DNA of 64,000 nt from Ignavibacteria bacterium (lineage in GTDB: Bacteria > Bacteroidota > Ignavibacteria > Tepidaquicellales > Tepidaquicellaceae), in NCBI GenBank assembly GCA_041649015.1, contig JBAZNU010000003.1, forward strand, positions 186,001 to 250,000, given 5' to 3'. Of the stretch, positions 1-8,860 are shown piece by piece (positions within the stretch are counted from its first letter, which is position 1; the number at the start of each line of letters is the position of its first letter). A model generated the notes under the pieces. The model saw nothing but the letters and a program-made list of their open reading frames with translations. It ran no database searches and was not told where the DNA came from. Both the position numbers and the translations under genes were made by a program.

Positions 1-438
1 GTTCTGCATAATCCAACAGGTTCTTTTATTATATCAGCTTCGGGTACCGGCAGGATCAAAGTTGCCCGCAAATTCCATTTTACCATCGTTCACTCTGTCT
101 CAGCGAATAAGAATTTTGTTTCTTGTACAGGCATGAAACCCGCATCTTCAGAGTCTATGACCCACGATGTTATTTATAAACTTTCAACTGATATAAAATG
201 CGTTATACACATTCATAATCTTAAGCTCTGGAAAAAACTCTTTGACAAAGTTCCTACCTCCTCAATAAACATTCCGTATGGAACCCCCGAAATGGCTTTA
301 GAAGTTAAACGTCTTTGGCTCAAAACGAATTTGGAAGAAAAGAAATTTCTTGTAATGGGCGGACACAAAGAAGGGCTTATCATTTTCGGTAATAATATTG
401 AATCAGTATTCAATTTGCTAACGGGTAATTTTCTGTAG
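1..438 (+). CDS. class II aldolase/adducin family protein (3' part)
   Basis: The reading frame is open from base 1, so the gene begins upstream and 145 residues are visible. The visible part resembles the C-terminal half of the class II aldolase/adducin fold, whose members cleave sugar phosphates such as fuculose- or ribulose-phosphates using a metal held by histidines. Seen directly: a PASSESMTHDVIYK segment where the family has its PSSE loop and helix, a VIHIHN motif matching the paired metal-binding histidines, and a GGHKEGLIIFG motif near the end matching the third histidine. The substrate cannot be told from this fragment. It stands alone, and the next gene starts 138 bp downstream with its own strong ribosome binding site. 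Confidence 0.72.
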   Translation, partial: VLHNPTGSFIISASGTGRIKVARKFHFTIVHSVSANKNFVSCTGMKPASSESMTHDVIYKLSTDIKCVIHIHNLKLWKKLFDKVPTSSINIPYGTPEMALEVKRLWLKTNLEEKKFLVMGGHKEGLIIFGNNIESVFNLLTGNFL

Positions 439-576
439 ATAAATACATATTTTATATTGCGATAAATTTTTATTTTAATTAAATTTGATGAAATAAAAAT
501 TAATCTATTCGAATTTTTAATTCGGTAAAATAATCATTCTAATAGATAATCTAATAGATAATATAGGGGGAATATT

Positions 577-1827
577 ATGAAGAATCCTTTGTTCAATCCT
601 GTTGATTTGTACAGAATGCCATGGACATTACCCGATAATGGTATTTCATGGCTGGAACCAACTTCAAAATGCAATCTGTCATGCTACGGTTGTTACCGTA
701 AGAATGTTCACAACTCTCATAAATCAATCGAGCAGATTAAGCATGAAATTGATGTTATTCAAAAACTCAGAAAATCGGACTGTATCTCAATCGCAGGCGG
801 TGAACCTTTGTTGTATCCACATATAACTGATATGGTTGCTGAGATTAAATCACGAGGAATAAAACCTATAATCAACACTAACGGAATTGCTCTCACTAAA
901 GAACTTCTTTCTGAACTTAAAAAAGCCGGAGTCTATGGTTTTACTTTTCATGTCGATAGCAAACAGAAGAGAGAAAACTGGACGGGTAAAACAGAACTCG
1001 AACTGAACGAACTGCGCTATCATTTCGCAAAAATGGTTGCCGATGCCGGAGGTATCGCTTGTTCTTTCAATGCTACCGTCTATGGGGATACTTTTAAATA
1101 CATACCTGAAATGGTAAAGTGGGCGCAGAAAAATATTGATATCGTTAATACAGTGGTTTTCATTCTTTTCAGGTATGCAACTCCAGGACTTGGATACGAC
1201 TTTTATTCAGGTGCGAAGAAAATTGAACTCGAAGGCGTTCATTATCATTCAGACAAAGAAGAAATTACAAGCATTCTATCTCCTGATGTTGTGGATGAAA
1301 TCAGAAAATCCAATCCTGAATTTTTCCCCGCAGCTTTTTTAAATGGAACACACAAATCTGATTCTTATAAGTGGCTTCTCACTGAAAGAATAGGAACAAA
1401 GGATAAGATTTTTTCATATCTTGACCCTAAATTTATGGAGCTTATTATGGCAGGATATCATTATCTTTATGGCACTTATCTTTCTTACGGTTCTTCTAAC
1501 AGCATTAACAAAGGAAGAACAACCATATTTGCACTATGGCCTTTCAATAAAAGTGTGAGAAGAGCTTTCAAAAGATATTTAGGATACCTGCTGCGAAACC
1601 CGTTTAGAATCTTCAAAAAGGTATATCTGCAATCCATTATGGTTATACAACCCATAGATGTTATGGCAAACGGCGAACAGAATATGTGCGACGGATGCCC
1701 TGATATTACAGTTTGGAAAGATAGAAACGGAGTTGACCAGCTTGTTTGGTCATGCAGACTTGAAGAACCTATGCAGTATGGTGAGTTCCTGAGAACAGTC
1801 CCCAAAGAAACTGTATCAAATAACTGA
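577..1827 (+). CDS. radical SAM protein with C-terminal cysteine cluster
   Basis: A 416-residue radical SAM enzyme; such enzymes use a [4Fe-4S] cluster and S-adenosylmethionine to make a 5'-deoxyadenosyl radical. The cluster motif CNLSCYGC supplies C32, C36 and C39, and is followed by an AGGEPLLYP motif that contacts SAM. The C-terminal part carries C371, C374 and C393 (MCDGCPD, then WSC), which could bind a second, SPASM-like auxiliary cluster, though the arrangement is not a textbook SPASM domain. The start is well supported by a strong Shine-Dalgarno sequence (AGGGGGAA) just before ATG. The substrate is unknown. It ends tail to tail with the glycosyltransferase gene on the other strand, about 10 bp away. 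Confidence 0.85.
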   Translation: MKNPLFNPVDLYRMPWTLPDNGISWLEPTSKCNLSCYGCYRKNVHNSHKSIEQIKHEIDVIQKLRKSDCISIAGGEPLLYPHITDMVAEIKSRGIKPIINTNGIALTKELLSELKKAGVYGFTFHVDSKQKRENWTGKTELELNELRYHFAKMVADAGGIACSFNATVYGDTFKYIPEMVKWAQKNIDIVNTVVFILFRYATPGLGYDFYSGAKKIELEGVHYHSDKEEITSILSPDVVDEIRKSNPEFFPAAFLNGTHKSDSYKWLLTERIGTKDKIFSYLDPKFMELIMAGYHYLYGTYLSYGSSNSINKGRTTIFALWPFNKSVRRAFKRYLGYLLRNPFRIFKKVYLQSIMVIQPIDVMANGEQNMCDGCPDITVWKDRNGVDQLVWSCRLEEPMQYGEFLRTVPKETVSNN

Positions 1828-1837
1828 TCAAATCAAA

Positions 1838-2662
1838 TTAGTTTTTCCTGTTATTCTTCAGCTCTGAATAAGTAATAGGCGGAAGCTCAGTATTCATGTT
1901 TTTTGAATACTGATATTCCCACATTTTAAGGTAAGCGGTAAATTTATGTATTGCTGAAAATGATGCAAGTATAAATCCCTGAATCCCGTCTTTATAACCT
2001 TTCGCGAGGAAATACATCTTTATAAATTCGGCAAGCGGATTCAGTATGAAGTTTCTCTTTTTTACAATCAGGTCAGGAGTGTTTCGGAATTTGGTGTTTA
2101 CGTCAAGAGAGCTGTAAATGTTCATTCTCCCGATGTAATCATATATATTATCGTATGTAAAATGATTTATGAATGAATTTATGTATTCAGGCTGAAAATC
2201 AGATTTTGTTGACCAGTGTGCGTCATGGTTATGAAGGAATTCTACATAAGATTTGTTCATAAGCCTGAATTGAAAGTCGTTTCCCCATCCGCCGTATTTA
2301 ATCCATCTGCTAATAAAGTACGTTCTTCTTTGTATCTTATATCCGCCTTTGTTAAAATTTCCGTTGTTGAGAATTTTCTTAATATCATTTTTAAGTTCTT
2401 CAGTAACCTCTTCATCTGAATCAAGAATTAGTACATAATCATTAGTCGCAAGAGATACTCCGTACTCAAGCTGTCTCGAAGAACCCTCATAAACACGATA
2501 AAATATTCTCGGATTATATTCTTCGGCAATTGAAATTGTCTTATCCTTGCTGTACGAATCAACAACTATAATTTCATCGCACCATTTAACGCTCTCCAGC
2601 GCACGTCTGATATTTTTTTCGCTATTAAACGTCGTTATAAGAACGGAAATTTGTAAGTCCAT
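1838..2662 (-). CDS. family 2 glycosyltransferase (WaaE/KdtX-like)
   Basis: A 274-residue GT-A fold glycosyltransferase. The N-terminus has the family 2 pattern: SVLITTFNSEKNI, then EIIVVDSYSKDKT, then the metal and nucleotide-sugar binding segment LILDSDEEV. The later part (ISRWIKYGGWGNDFQFRLM, then HNHDAHW) resembles lipopolysaccharide-core glucosyltransferases of the WaaE/KdtX type, so a role in lipopolysaccharide or other surface glycan assembly at the inner membrane is likely. I chose the ATG at 2662 over a TTG two codons upstream. The acceptor sugar is unknown. It is a single-gene unit. Confidence 0.85.
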   Translation of the reverse strand: MDLQISVLITTFNSEKNIRRALESVKWCDEIIVVDSYSKDKTISIAEEYNPRIFYRVYEGSSRQLEYGVSLATNDYVLILDSDEEVTEELKNDIKKILNNGNFNKGGYKIQRRTYFISRWIKYGGWGNDFQFRLMNKSYVEFLHNHDAHWSTKSDFQPEYINSFINHFTYDNIYDYIGRMNIYSSLDVNTKFRNTPDLIVKKRNFILNPLAEFIKMYFLAKGYKDGIQGFILASFSAIHKFTAYLKMWEYQYSKNMNTELPPITYSELKNNRKN

Positions 2663-2821
2663 ATACAAATATATCTTATGCGGTTTTTAATAACTATGAA
2701 CAAACAACTCGTATTGTACTGCGGGATAAAGTTGCTTAGTGACTCATAGTAAATTCCGATTGCAAAATTATATATATAACACCCAAAGTTCCAAAAGAAC
2801 GAAATATCAATTTATGATATC

Positions 2822-3718
2822 CTAAAGCTTGGCCGTCAGGAAACTTTCAACATCGGTATCGCTTACAAACGGCTCACCGGGCGAAACATTGTTCACTTTG
2901 CCGTCTTTTACCCACTTTTCAAGCTCATCAACTAACGAAAACAAATGGTCAAAAGAATCAACAATAAATAGCAACGGCTGATAATGGTCTATTTCAAAGT
3001 ACTGATTAACCGCCCATTCAAGCTGTATCGGATATCTCTGGACTTCCGGGGATTCTATTGAGTGTGTTATTTCTCCGTATGAACTTAAGAGACCGCTTCC
3101 ATATACCCGTAAATCTCTACCTGAACGTATTAATCCGAATTCGACCGTAAACCAGAAAAAACGTGCCATTGCTTTAATCACTGACTTTGCTCTTTGCACC
3201 TGAAGTTCTTTATCTTTAAGTTCCTGTATCACCATCGCAGCTGATAATGCACACTCTCCGAATCGTACCAATGTATCTGCAAATGCCCCGTCAGTGTGCA
3301 TCGGAACGTGTCCTGCTACGTCATGAAACATGTCGGGTTCGGGAAGGTAATCAAGTTTTGAAATGTCTCGGACTGTTATTGTAGTCGGAAAATCTCTGTT
3401 TCTTAAGCAATCAAAAAATATAAATGCGGGTATGTATCCGCTTACCGGCTTTGCTGAAAATCCTGTTAGAGGTCTTAAAAATGTATTTATCTCTTCAATT
3501 TTCGGTACTCGGTTCGGATCAAGGTTTAATTTCCCTACTCCTTCCAGGAATTTTGGATTAGCATATTTTTCCCACCGATCCTGAATACGTGCATAAAGAT
3601 TCTTCCATGCCTCGTGGTTTTCTTCTGAATAAAGCTCGTACGGTTGATGAATAAACCTCTGTCCGTCCTGTTGAGCTTTCTCTATGAATGGAGCCTTTGT
3701 TGTTGTTAATCCTTCCAT
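2822..3718 (-). CDS. phhA: phenylalanine 4-monooxygenase (aromatic amino acid hydroxylase)
   Basis: This 298-residue iron- and tetrahydropterin-dependent hydroxylase converts phenylalanine to tyrosine. The iron-binding motif FHDVAGHVP gives H132 and H137, and the third ligand is E193 in FFWFTVEFGLI; the downstream YGSGLLSSYGE is also characteristic. The stretch between H137 and E193 is roughly 15 residues longer than I recall for the Chromobacterium and mammalian enzymes. There is no regulatory ACT domain, as usual for bacterial forms. It lies 30 bp downstream of the short-chain dehydrogenase gene on the same strand, so the two are probably co-transcribed. No pterin-4a-carbinolamine dehydratase gene is in the window. 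Confidence 0.93.
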   Translation of the reverse strand: MEGLTTTKAPFIEKAQQDGQRFIHQPYELYSEENHEAWKNLYARIQDRWEKYANPKFLEGVGKLNLDPNRVPKIEEINTFLRPLTGFSAKPVSGYIPAFIFFDCLRNRDFPTTITVRDISKLDYLPEPDMFHDVAGHVPMHTDGAFADTLVRFGECALSAAMVIQELKDKELQVQRAKSVIKAMARFFWFTVEFGLIRSGRDLRVYGSGLLSSYGEITHSIESPEVQRYPIQLEWAVNQYFEIDHYQPLLFIVDSFDHLFSLVDELEKWVKDGKVNNVSPGEPFVSDTDVESFLTAKL

Positions 3719-3748
3719 TTGATTACCCCCGTTATTTTATGATTTTTA

Positions 3749-4450
3749 TTAACAGTGTATTACTAACTCGCGTATTGATGCTGTCGGTCCAAGACTTAGT
3801 AAATAACGTATTGTTAATGCTATGTCATTAGTTTGAATCATTTCTTCTGGTTTTAATGAAGCTCTGCCTGCCTTCTCGGTATTTACCCAACTTGGGCATA
3901 GTGCCGTTACTTTTATTCCGCTCGATGAAAGTTCCTGAGCAAGTGACGAGCTGTATCCTACCAATGCATACTTAGATGCGCAATAACCTCCTACATCGGC
4001 AAATGCTTCCACTCCGCATATTGATGCTATGTTAAATATGTATCCTCTGCCATTTCTCTTCATTGAAGGAAGTACACCTTGCACAAACCTTGTAGCTGCA
4101 AGAAAATTCACATCCATCAAACGCTGTAGCTCATCTGTTGGCATATCTGATGTTCCAGTTGGATAGTCACCGGCATTGTTAACCAGCACTGCTACCTCTC
4201 CGAGTTCGATATTCACTCTTCGGATAAACTCATCCGTACTCGCTCCGTCAGCAACATCAAACGCAGCTGTTATTACTTTTGTTTCTGGAAACAAACTCCT
4301 TATATCCTGTGCTGCCTTTTTAATATTCTCTTCTGTTAGTGACATCAAACCCAGCGAATAACCCTGACTCGCAAGCTCTGCGGCTGCCGCAAAACCAATC
4401 CCTCGGCTTGCACCCGTTACTATTGCAGCATTTTTCTTTTCAGATGTCAC
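3749..4450 (-). CDS. short-chain dehydrogenase/reductase upstream of phhA
   Basis: A 233-residue classical SDR. The NAD(P)-binding motif VTGASRGIGFAAAAEL is near the N-terminus, followed by the NNAGDYP stabilising motif and the catalytic YCASK (Tyr and Lys). Overall it resembles FabG-type 3-oxoacyl reductases and the 3-ketosteroid-type group. The start codon is GTG. It sits immediately upstream of the phenylalanine hydroxylase gene, which raises the possibility that it regenerates tetrahydropterin (quinonoid dihydropteridine reductase is also an SDR), but nothing in the residues proves that. The substrate is therefore open. Confidence 0.85.
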   Translation of the reverse strand: MTSEKKNAAIVTGASRGIGFAAAAELASQGYSLGLMSLTEENIKKAAQDIRSLFPETKVITAAFDVADGASTDEFIRRVNIELGEVAVLVNNAGDYPTGTSDMPTDELQRLMDVNFLAATRFVQGVLPSMKRNGRGYIFNIASICGVEAFADVGGYCASKYALVGYSSSLAQELSSSGIKVTALCPSWVNTEKAGRASLKPEEMIQTNDIALTIRYLLSLGPTASIRELVIHC

Positions 4451-5036
4451 TATCAGATTTGTAATTGTTTTATATTTTTGAATATATCAATTTGAATTTA
4501 TAAAATATATAAGGAAAATAATTCAGCGTAAATCATAAACTCATCATTCTTTTTGATATATTAAGTAAAACCAATTATAATCAGCAAAGAGTTTCAAATA
4601 TAAATATTTTTCTATCCATATTTACTTTTAATTCTATTCTTCCTTAATTTTTAAAGTGTTTGCTGAATATGTACATGTTTACGTATTTATTATATCTTTT
4701 GCATTCCCGTTGGACAGGTGAACCATAATCTTCTGAAATAACATTTCTTTATTTTACAATCCCTTTTGTATCCAATTCAAATACAGTTGAAATTTGATAC
4801 ACATTCATACTAATTTGGTACGGAAAGACTTTAATTCTTTGTAAACCAGTCTAAAATTAGCTTTATTCTGAATAAAAGCTTGGTTAGCGTCTCAGAACCA
4901 TTGAATTAATGTTTTATCAACTTTTACCCCCTTGTCAGTAGTATAAGTTTTCTCAGGAATGTGGGATTTCTCAATTGATAATTAATATTAAAAATTATAT
5001 ATTTATGTTTGTCAAAATTTTATAGATATTTTTGTT
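4451..5036. other. A/T-rich intergenic region without recognised gene
   Basis: These 586 bp separate divergently transcribed genes. I translated parts of both strands and found no supportable coding region, tRNA or strong hairpin; the minus strand around 4680-4900 has stop codons in the frame I followed. It presumably carries the promoters of the SDR-phhA unit (leftward) and of rplY-pth (rightward). A sequence TATGTTTG at 5004-5011 resembles a Bacteroidota -7 element but lacks a TTG at the right distance. Confidence 0.6.
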
Positions 5037-5687
5037 ATGTCAGAACTTATATTAAAAGCCGAAAAAAGAAGCGGATTTAAAAGGTCAACCTCAAGGCAAA
5101 TGAGAAACGACGGTTATGTTCCGGGCATTTATTATATTAATGGTGGGGAAAACATTGCTATTAAAGCAACCGAATTATCTTTAAGACCGGTCGTTTTTAC
5201 AGATGAATCGCACGTTATTAATCTTGAAGTTAAAGGCGAGCCTAAACCTTTCAGCTGTATTTTAAAAGATGTTCAGTTTGACCCTATAACCAGTCGTTTA
5301 ATCCACTTTGACCTGCTTGGTCTTAAAGCCGGTGAAATGATTAACCTTGAAATACCTGTTGCCTTAACCGGTAACGCTCCCGGAGTCAAAGACGGTGGTA
5401 TATTACAGCACATTTTGCACAAACTTGAAGTCAAATGTCTGCCCCAGAATATTCCTTCGCACATAGAAATTGATATCAACGCTCTTTCTATTGGTGATGC
5501 AGTAAAAGTAGGCGATATTAAGATTGATAATGTTGAAATATTAAATGAAGCTAATGCAACAGTCGTGTCTGTCGTTCAGCCGGCTGCAACAACAGAACCG
5601 GAAGAAACAGCACCCGCAGAGGAAGGCACAGCGGAACCTGAGGTTATTACTAAAGGAAAGAAAGAAGAAGAAGCAGCAGCAGAATAA
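5037..5687 (+). CDS. rplY: 50S ribosomal protein L25 (CTC form)
   Basis: A 216-residue L25/CTC protein that binds 5S rRNA in the large ribosomal subunit. The N-terminal L25 domain is recognisable (KAEKRSGFKRSTSRQMRNDG, then a VPGIYYING segment), followed by the CTC C-terminal beta domain and an acidic tail rich in Glu and Ala. Length fits the long CTC form rather than the short E. coli L25. A clear terminator follows, yet pth begins only 72 bp downstream, the usual rplY-pth order in bacteria. There is no evident Shine-Dalgarno sequence. Confidence 0.95.
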   Translation: MSELILKAEKRSGFKRSTSRQMRNDGYVPGIYYINGGENIAIKATELSLRPVVFTDESHVINLEVKGEPKPFSCILKDVQFDPITSRLIHFDLLGLKAGEMINLEIPVALTGNAPGVKDGGILQHILHKLEVKCLPQNIPSHIEIDINALSIGDAVKVGDIKIDNVEILNEANATVVSVVQPAATTEPEETAPAEEGTAEPEVITKGKKEEEAAAE

Positions 5688-5709
5688 TTTAATCATTATA
5701 GTTTTTAAT

Positions 5710-5744
5710 AACCCTTTAACTAATCTTAGGTTAAAGGGTTTTTT
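5710..5744 (+). terminator. rho-independent terminator after rplY
   Basis: A perfect 11-bp inverted repeat (AACCCTTTAAC / GTTAAAGGGTT) with a 9-nt loop is followed by a short T run. It lies between rplY and pth, so it may attenuate rather than end transcription, because pth has little room for its own promoter. Confidence 0.85.
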
Positions 5745-5759
5745 AATTATTAAATCAGT

Positions 5760-6407
5760 ATGAAACTTATAGTCGGCTTAGGAAATCCCGGCACTAAATA
5801 CGAATTAACAAGGCACAATGCAGGATATATAATCATTGATTATGTTGCAGAATACCTTAATTCGACCTTTAAAGCCGGTAAAGGCGAGTACTATTTTACT
5901 CGTGCTAAATATAAAGGTGACGATATCATTCTTCTTAAACCCTCTACTTACATGAACAATAGCGGAATAGCTGTCTCCCAATTCTTTGAACTTCACCCCG
6001 AAATTAATCTTCGTGACTTATTGATAATATACGACGATTTCCAGTTAGAACTTGGCACTATCCGCATTAGGCAAAGCGGAAGCGACGGTGGACACAATGG
6101 CATTGCAAGTATTATCTATCATCTTAATACTGACGATTTTCCAAGAATGCGCGTTGGCATTGGCAAAGACGAGGTTATGAAGAAAGAAGAATTTGTGAAT
6201 TTTGTTCTTTCAAATTTTGACGAACCCGAATTAGAAAAAATTAAAAATATGTTACCCGTTTACAGAGATTGCGTGTTTGCCTACATTAAACAGCCTTTAA
6301 AGTCTGTAATGAATATGTACAATAAGAATTTTCTCGTGAATGATAAGCCAAAACAGTCTTCAGATAGAAATACCTATGACGATACCCTCAAAATAGATAA
6401 TCCTTAA
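5760..6407 (+). CDS. pth: peptidyl-tRNA hydrolase
   Basis: A 215-residue Pth that releases peptides from prematurely dissociated peptidyl-tRNA, recycling tRNA in the cytoplasm. The catalytic His is H19 in LGNPGTKYELTRHNAGY; other family motifs are KPSTYMNNSG, IYDDFQLELG and GGHNGI. The protein is about 20 residues longer than the common form because of a hydrophilic C-terminal tail. It follows rplY, a widespread pairing. Confidence 0.96.
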   Translation: MKLIVGLGNPGTKYELTRHNAGYIIIDYVAEYLNSTFKAGKGEYYFTRAKYKGDDIILLKPSTYMNNSGIAVSQFFELHPEINLRDLLIIYDDFQLELGTIRIRQSGSDGGHNGIASIIYHLNTDDFPRMRVGIGKDEVMKKEEFVNFVLSNFDEPELEKIKNMLPVYRDCVFAYIKQPLKSVMNMYNKNFLVNDKPKQSSDRNTYDDTLKIDNP

Positions 6408-6578
6408 TTTAGCAGGAATGTTACGCCTGCAGAATTCGTACATTTTAAATTACTTTTATATTTTCTTTATTCATTTTATTTAATTACATTTACGGAATTT
6501 TACCGAAGGTAAATACTGCAAAATAGTAATCTTAGATAAAGAAAGAATTAATTTTATGTATAAACTAAATTAAAAACC

Positions 6579-8759
6579 ATGTCACAAGAATTACTACTGA
6601 TTTTTGGCGTTAGTATCTTTGCCATGGCATTCGCTGTTTATCTTATAAAGAATGTCATGAAGCGCGATACAGGAACTGCTAAGATGCAGGAAATTTCTAA
6701 TGCTATCAAGGAGGGTGCGGAAGCATTTCTGAGAAGACAGAATAAAACAATACTCTGGCTTGCTCTTGTCACTACATTGCTAGTTTATTTGTTGTACACT
6801 TTCCAGAAACCCGAACTCGCACTGTGGGCTTCATTGTCTTTTATTCTCGGAGCATTGAGCTCTGTTGTATCCGGATATATTGGCATGTGGATTTCCATAA
6901 GAGCGAATATCCGTACTGCTTCTGAAGCAATGAATTCAATGAACGGAGCTCTTCAGACTGCATTAAGGGCAGGTGCTGTTTCAGGTCTCTTCATCGTTGC
7001 TTTATCATTATTAGGTGTTGTTGGTTTATTTACAATTGCTCTTTATTTAGGAGGATTAGAAACAAGTAAGATTCCGCTTTATATTGCAGGTTATGGTTTC
7101 GGAGCTAGTTTCGTGGCACTCTTTGCTCAACTTGGAGGCGGTATTTATACAAAAGCTGCCGACGTCGGTGCAGACCTCGTTGGTAAAGTTGAAGCAGGGA
7201 TTCCCGAAGACGACCCGAGGAATCCTGCTGTTATTGCTGACCTTGTCGGAGATAATGTTGGTGACTGTGCAGGTCGTGGTGCAGATCTTTTCGAATCTAC
7301 AGCTGCCGAAAATATCGGAGCTATGATACTTGCAGCAATGCTTTACAACGGTAATTCCGCAATATTTGGAAATAATCCGGAAATATTACTGCTTATAATT
7401 TTGTTCCCGCTTATTGCTCGTGCATTCGGATTAATATCTTCTGTTATTGGTATTATGTCGGTAAAGACGAAAGAAGATAAAGACCCCATGGATGCTCTTA
7501 ACAGGGGTTACTATATAACTTCATTCCTAGCAATGGTTGGTTTTGCAGTTGCTTCATACTGGGTGTTCGGTACAGGTCCAGTTGCTTCTGCGGTACCAAA
7601 CGCATGGTGGCATTTCCTTCTTTGTGGTATTATTGGTATTTTAACATCAGTATTATTCCTATGGATAACTCAGTATTATACAGAATATAAATACAGCCCT
7701 GTTCAGTCTATTGCTGAAGCATCAAAAACAGGTCCCGCAACAAACATTATTTCAGGTATCGCAGTTGGTTTTGAATGCGTTGCTTATCCTGCTATCGTAA
7801 TATCAGCAGCTATTATCTCATCTTTTGCACTCGGAGTTTCAAGCGGATTAGAAAATGGTGGTTTCTTCGCAACCGCAGTTGCAACTATGGGTATGTTAGG
7901 TCCTGCAGCTTACGTGCTTGCGATGGATACATTCGGACCTATAACTGATAACGCAGGTGGTATTGTTGAAATGTCTCAGCAGCCAGAGGAAATCAGAGTT
8001 AAGACTGACAGGCTTGATGCAGTTGGAAATACAACGAAAGCTCTGACTAAAGGGTATGCAGTCGGTTCTGCTGCACTTGCAGCATTCTTGCTTTTCCAGG
8101 CTTTTATTGTTGAAATAAAAGAATACAGCCATAACTATAATTTCCCCGGAGTTGACGTATCTCAACCACCGGTATTTATTGGTGCTCTTATGGGTGCTAT
8201 GCTTGTGTTTCTATTTTCTGCCTGGGCTATTAAAGCAGTTGGCAGAGCGGCACAAGCAATTATACAGAATGTTCGCGATCAGTTTAAACGCGACCCCGGT
8301 ATTCTTGCAGGAACATCCAAGCCAAACTACGGCGAGTGTGTTGACCTTGTAACAAGAGCCGCCCTGAGAGAAATGGTGAAACCGGGACTACTTGTAGTTC
8401 TTACGCCCATATTAGTCGGACTTATTTTCAAGTGGCTCCACAAAATGGACCCTGTTGTATTTAAGGCAACGGGTGCTGAGGTTGTTGCCGCAATGCTTCT
8501 TATAGGAACTATCGTCGGCGTTATCGTTGCCCTGTTCTTGAATAATGCAGGAGGTGCATGGGATAATGCAAAAAAGTTTATAGAACTCGAACCGAGAGAC
8601 CTTGCAAAGAATATGGGTAAAGGTTCTGATAAACACAAAGCAGGTGTCGTCGGTGATACCGTCGGCGATCCGTTCAAGGATACAGCCGGTCCCTCACTGC
8701 ATGTGCTTATTAAACTTTTATCAACAGTTACGCTTGTATTAGCTCCTCTGTTTATTTAA
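6579..8759 (+). CDS. hppA: membrane-bound proton-translocating pyrophosphatase
   Basis: This 726-residue polytopic enzyme couples hydrolysis of pyrophosphate to ion pumping across the inner membrane. The pyrophosphate-binding segments are clear: YTKAADVGADLVGKVEAGIP, followed by DDPRNPAVIADLVGDNVGD, and GDTVGDPFKDTAGPS near the C-terminus. Residue K487 lies in GNTTKA. In this family, Lys here marks K+-independent enzymes and Ala the K+-dependent ones, so a K+-independent H+ pump is expected. It is a single-gene unit followed by a strong terminator. In A/T-rich anaerobe-like genomes such pumps conserve energy from biosynthetic pyrophosphate. Confidence 0.96.
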   Translation: MSQELLLIFGVSIFAMAFAVYLIKNVMKRDTGTAKMQEISNAIKEGAEAFLRRQNKTILWLALVTTLLVYLLYTFQKPELALWASLSFILGALSSVVSGYIGMWISIRANIRTASEAMNSMNGALQTALRAGAVSGLFIVALSLLGVVGLFTIALYLGGLETSKIPLYIAGYGFGASFVALFAQLGGGIYTKAADVGADLVGKVEAGIPEDDPRNPAVIADLVGDNVGDCAGRGADLFESTAAENIGAMILAAMLYNGNSAIFGNNPEILLLIILFPLIARAFGLISSVIGIMSVKTKEDKDPMDALNRGYYITSFLAMVGFAVASYWVFGTGPVASAVPNAWWHFLLCGIIGILTSVLFLWITQYYTEYKYSPVQSIAEASKTGPATNIISGIAVGFECVAYPAIVISAAIISSFALGVSSGLENGGFFATAVATMGMLGPAAYVLAMDTFGPITDNAGGIVEMSQQPEEIRVKTDRLDAVGNTTKALTKGYAVGSAALAAFLLFQAFIVEIKEYSHNYNFPGVDVSQPPVFIGALMGAMLVFLFSAWAIKAVGRAAQAIIQNVRDQFKRDPGILAGTSKPNYGECVDLVTRAALREMVKPGLLVVLTPILVGLIFKWLHKMDPVVFKATGAEVVAAMLLIGTIVGVIVALFLNNAGGAWDNAKKFIELEPRDLAKNMGKGSDKHKAGVVGDTVGDPFKDTAGPSLHVLIKLLSTVTLVLAPLFI

Positions 8760-8782
8760 ATTTATTTATTAAATATTATACG

Positions 8783-8808
8783 AAACCCCGTTTATGCGGG
8801 GTTTTTTT
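8783..8808 (+). terminator. rho-independent terminator after hppA
   Basis: An 8-bp G/C-rich stem (AAACCCCG / CGGGGTTT) with a 6-nt loop is followed by a run of seven T. It ends the hppA transcript and argues against any rsmG start inside it. Confidence 0.92.
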
Positions 8809-8860
8809 GTTTGCAGTACTATTCCCTTTTAAAATTGCAGTACAGTATATAATTTACAAT

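Noticed and set aside
4680..4900. Possible gene remnant in the 4.5-5.0 kb gap
   Set aside because: A minus-strand frame has scattered Cys residues, but three stops interrupt it and no family pattern holds.
8807..8860. Longer N-terminus for rsmG
   Set aside because: It would begin in the T-tract of the hppA terminator and add residues not seen in the family; ATG 8861 gives a normal RsmG.
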